From: PXAP01 sp964421595
GTDB lineage: Bacteria > Bacteroidota > Bacteroidia > Bacteroidales > PUMT01
DNA: 64,000 nucleotides
Direction: 5' to 3'
Assembly: GCA_964421595.1 (NCBI GenBank)
Contig: CAYQXY010000021.1
Span: 1 to 64,000, forward strand
Part shown: piece after piece, positions 61,840 through 64,000 of the stretch
Layout of the letters: every line of letters starts with the position of its first letter
How positions within the stretch are numbered: the first letter of the stretch is position 1
Program-made: the position numbers and the translations under genes
The notes under the pieces: model-generated
What the model saw: the letters and a program-made list of their open reading frames with translations, nothing else
Told to the model about the DNA's origin: nothing
The model's database searches: none

Positions 61840-62880
61840 TTAAGTGATATTTTTAAGTTTGTCCAGTTCCTTTTCTATGTCGCTGATTTGTTTATAAAGT
61901 TCCGGTAATTTTTTATATAAAACATAAGATCTCTGATATTTACTGTACTGAAATGCAGGTGATCCCTGCAGAACTTCATTCTTTTCCGTTACACTTACAC
62001 CTATTCCAGACTGAGCTGCTATTTTTACCCCGTCAGCAATTGTAAGATGTCCAATAATTCCAACCTGACCGCCTATCATACAACCTGAACCTACCCTGGT
62101 TGAACCCGCAACACCTGACTGGGCAGCTATAACAGTATTTGCTCCAATTTCCACATTATGGGCAACCTGAATGAGATTGTCGAGCTTTGCACCTTTACGA
62201 ATAATGGTTGACCCCAGCATTGCACGGTCAATTGTTGTATTGGAGCCAATCTCAACAAAATCTTCCAGTACAACGTTCCCGACCTGTGGAATTTTTTTAT
62301 AATTATTGTCTGATGAGGGTGCAAATCCAAATCCATCACTTCCTATAACTACACCAGCATGAATTGTGCAGTTGTTCCCAATGATGCAGTCATTATAAAC
62401 CTTTACACCGGGATGCAGAACTGAATTCTCACCAATGATGACATTCTCACCTATAAAAACCTGTGGATAGATCCTTACTTTGTCACCAATTACTGCACCA
62501 GCCGAAATGACTGAAAAATGGCCTATATATACCCCGTTCCCGGTATTTGCTGAAGGATCAACAAATGCATTTGCATCAATTCCCTCAGGAACAGGTTTAA
62601 GTTGTTCCCGTAGTTCCAGCAGGCCGGCAATAGCCTGGTAAGCATCCTTTACCCGTATCAGGGTACAACTTACTGCCTGTGAAGGTTTAAAATCGTCATT
62701 AACGAGAACAACTGATGCACCCGTACTGTAAAGATATTTCTCATATTTCGGATTGGCAAGGAATGCAAGGGTACCGGTTCTTCCTTCTTCGATTTTTGAA
62801 ACATCCTTTACGATGATATCAGGATCGCCTTCTACTTTCCCGTTTAAATATTCAGCTATTTGTTTTGCAGTAAATTCCAT
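61840..62880 (-). CDS. lpxD: UDP-3-O-acylglucosamine N-acyltransferase
   Basis: LpxD adds the second acyl chain to UDP-3-O-acyl-glucosamine. The 346-residue protein has an N-terminal uridine-binding domain (FTAKQIAEYLNGKVEGDPDI) and a hexapeptide-repeat beta-helix with the catalytic His in LIQVAHNVEIG, then GVAGSTRVGSGCMIGGQVG and a C-terminal helix. It is the first of the lpxD-lpxC/fabZ-lpxA series. A TAAATTTG box on the minus strand at 62943-62936 may be its promoter, without a -33 match. Confidence 0.95.
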   Translation of the reverse strand: MEFTAKQIAEYLNGKVEGDPDIIVKDVSKIEEGRTGTLAFLANPKYEKYLYSTGASVVLVNDDFKPSQAVSCTLIRVKDAYQAIAGLLELREQLKPVPEGIDANAFVDPSANTGNGVYIGHFSVISAGAVIGDKVRIYPQVFIGENVIIGENSVLHPGVKVYNDCIIGNNCTIHAGVVIGSDGFGFAPSSDNNYKKIPQVGNVVLEDFVEIGSNTTIDRAMLGSTIIRKGAKLDNLIQVAHNVEIGANTVIAAQSGVAGSTRVGSGCMIGGQVGIIGHLTIADGVKIAAQSGIGVSVTEKNEVLQGSPAFQYSKYQRSYVLYKKLPELYKQISDIEKELDKLKNIT

Positions 62881-62978
62881 ATTAAGTTAAATTAATTTTA
62901 TCTCCGGTTCATAGACTTTGTGTTTTTTCCGGAAACAAATTTACATCAGTTATTATTAGTATATGCTTCATTTTAATT

Positions 62979-64000
62979 TCAGAGGTCCAGATCTTTAGGA
63001 TAGCAAAGAAAAAACTTTTTTACTGTTTTAGATAATACCGAAACGTTTAGCATATCAGAAGCATCTGTTATGTCAACAAGTTCTCCTGATTTATTAAGAA
63101 TTTTTATTTTTTCATCTTCCGACCGGTATGCATAATTGGAAATGTCACCGGCAACCACAAAATAACCTGACTGGTCATAAGGTATTGAATATTTCAGGCT
63201 GACGGCCAGCCGCAGCTTTTCAATTGTTTCCTCTTCAAATGGTCTGTTCCTGAATTCAACCCTGTATAGGCATCTGCCGGTAAACCATCCTGAAAGCATA
63301 GACAGGCATTTATCCTTGTGTCCTGCCCATACCTTGCAGGCACTGGTAATATCATCATCATCAAGGTTAATAAAATTGTCGATCAATTCTTCCATGCCGG
63401 CAGAACCGGCAGAAACGGGTGCCCCGGAATTGAGCAGAGTGTTTTCCAGAAAATACTGCAAGGATGGCGATGCAAAAAGTCTTTCGCCATTTAATACTAG
63501 TTCCCTTGCCCTTTTCAAAACCATTGTGAGTAATTTCTCGGCTGCTACAACAGTTTTATGAAAATAAACCTGCCAGTACATCAAACGACGGGCTATCAGA
63601 AATTTCTCAATGGAATATATTCCTTTCGCCTCGACAACCAGCTCATCGCCGGCAATATTGAGCATTTTAATAATCCTGTCAGATCCGATGACACCTTCTG
63701 TAACTCCTGTAAAAAAACTATCTCTTTTCAAATAGTCAAGTCTGTCCATGTCAAGCTGTCCTGCAACAAGCTGGTGCAGGAACTTCTTTTCATGGTTGCC
63801 CGAAAAAATATCAACTGCAAGTGACAATTTTCCCATGAATTGCCGGTTGAGCTTTTCCATAAGCAAGGACGACATTTCTTCATGAGGCATATGAGGGATC
63901 AGAGACGACTCAAGGGTATGAGAAAAAGGGCCATGGCCAATATCATGCAGTAATATTGCTACAAGAGCAGCCTCCTCTTCCTTTAAGCTTATTTCATGAT
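62979..64000 (-). CDS. HD-domain phosphohydrolase, partial (5 prime end beyond window)
   Basis: The gene continues past the right edge of the window; at least 339 codons are visible with the 5 prime end missing. The frame near the edge contains the HD motif HDIGHGPFSH, followed by HEEMSSLLMEKLN, VAGQLDMDRLDYLKRDSFFTGV and GSDRIIKML, as in SpoT/dGTPase-like HD proteins of Bacteroidota. Substrate is unknown; (d)NTP hydrolysis is the best guess. It precedes lpxD by 98 bases on the same strand, and this pairing recurs in the phylum. Confidence 0.88.
   Translation of the reverse strand, partial: HEISLKEEEAALVAILLHDIGHGPFSHTLESSLIPHMPHEEMSSLLMEKLNRQFMGKLSLAVDIFSGNHEKKFLHQLVAGQLDMDRLDYLKRDSFFTGVTEGVIGSDRIIKMLNIAGDELVVEAKGIYSIEKFLIARRLMYWQVYFHKTVVAAEKLLTMVLKRARELVLNGERLFASPSLQYFLENTLLNSGAPVSAGSAGMEELIDNFINLDDDDITSACKVWAGHKDKCLSMLSGWFTGRCLYRVEFRNRPFEEETIEKLRLAVSLKYSIPYDQSGYFVVAGDISNYAYRSEDEKIKILNKSGELVDITDASDMLNVSVLSKTVKKFFLCYPKDLDL

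Noticed and set aside
1..64000. tRNA, rRNA genes, CRISPR arrays, prophage or intact transposase genes
   Set aside because: None was seen on reading intergenic regions and gene products; a tRNA-type GTTCGAATC sequence occurs only inside coding sequence.

Overview
The window is a chromosomal stretch of a Bacteroidota bacterium, most likely class Bacteroidia (Bacteroidales/Marinilabiliales-like). The main evidence is the LpxC-FabZ fusion, the lptE/TPR/secG cluster headed by a sigma-54 activator, DUF5916, GSCFA and S9 peptidase families typical of the phylum, starts without strong Shine-Dalgarno sequences, and several promoter-like TAnnTTTG boxes. Base composition is moderately AT-rich and looks even. 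I found no rRNA, tRNA, CRISPR array, prophage or intact insertion sequence. Fifty-one gene-level features are called; two are broken or remnant, and one is cut by the right edge.

Layout. 0.3-9.7 kb: a LEA-type lipoprotein, an AbgT transporter, yebC, miaB, a three-gene minus-strand envelope cluster (DUF6599, Tat-exported DUF362, small beta-barrel) and aspS. 9.8-20.7 kb: tadA, a large S9 peptidase, malic enzyme fused to a phosphotransacetylase-like domain, pdxA, leucyl aminopeptidase and groES-groEL. 21-29.4 kb: the sigma-54 activator-lptE-TPR-secG operon, kdsB, a decayed small reading frame, a GSCFA protein, a YjbQ protein, queG and a NYN-LOTUS protein. 29.4-41 kb: a DUF5916 outer-membrane protein, a PerR-type regulator with catalase, a TraB/GumN protein and a polytopic membrane protein that share an N-terminal leader, a second S9 peptidase and a subtilisin. 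41.2-51.6 kb is the accessory-looking part: a truncated P1B metal ATPase, a PLP-dependent Met/Cys enzyme, MazEF, and a CusA-TolC-CusB copper/silver efflux operon with a periplasmic HMA protein. 52-64 kb is core metabolism: the complete sufBCDSE-sufT operon, divergent thiL, then lpxA, lpxC/fabZ, lpxD and an HD-domain phosphohydrolase.

How the genes work together. Lipid A/LPS assembly is well represented (lpxD, lpxC/fabZ, lpxA, kdsB, lptE). Fe-S cluster assembly (suf) serves Fe-S enzymes encoded nearby (miaB, queG). The perR-katA unit gives peroxide defence; PerR carries all five metal-site residues expected of a peroxide sensor, and a perfect 8-1-8 inverted repeat lies just upstream of its start. 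The Cus-type pump, HMA protein and ATPase remnant form a metal-resistance block next to a toxin-antitoxin pair.

I did not find a clearly new multi-gene system. The best leads are the DUF6599-DUF362-beta-barrel cluster, the 34-residue leader shared by the TraB/GumN protein and its membrane-protein neighbour, the operator-like inverted repeat inside the divergent suf/thiL promoter region, and the repeat-rich thiL-lpxA gap.
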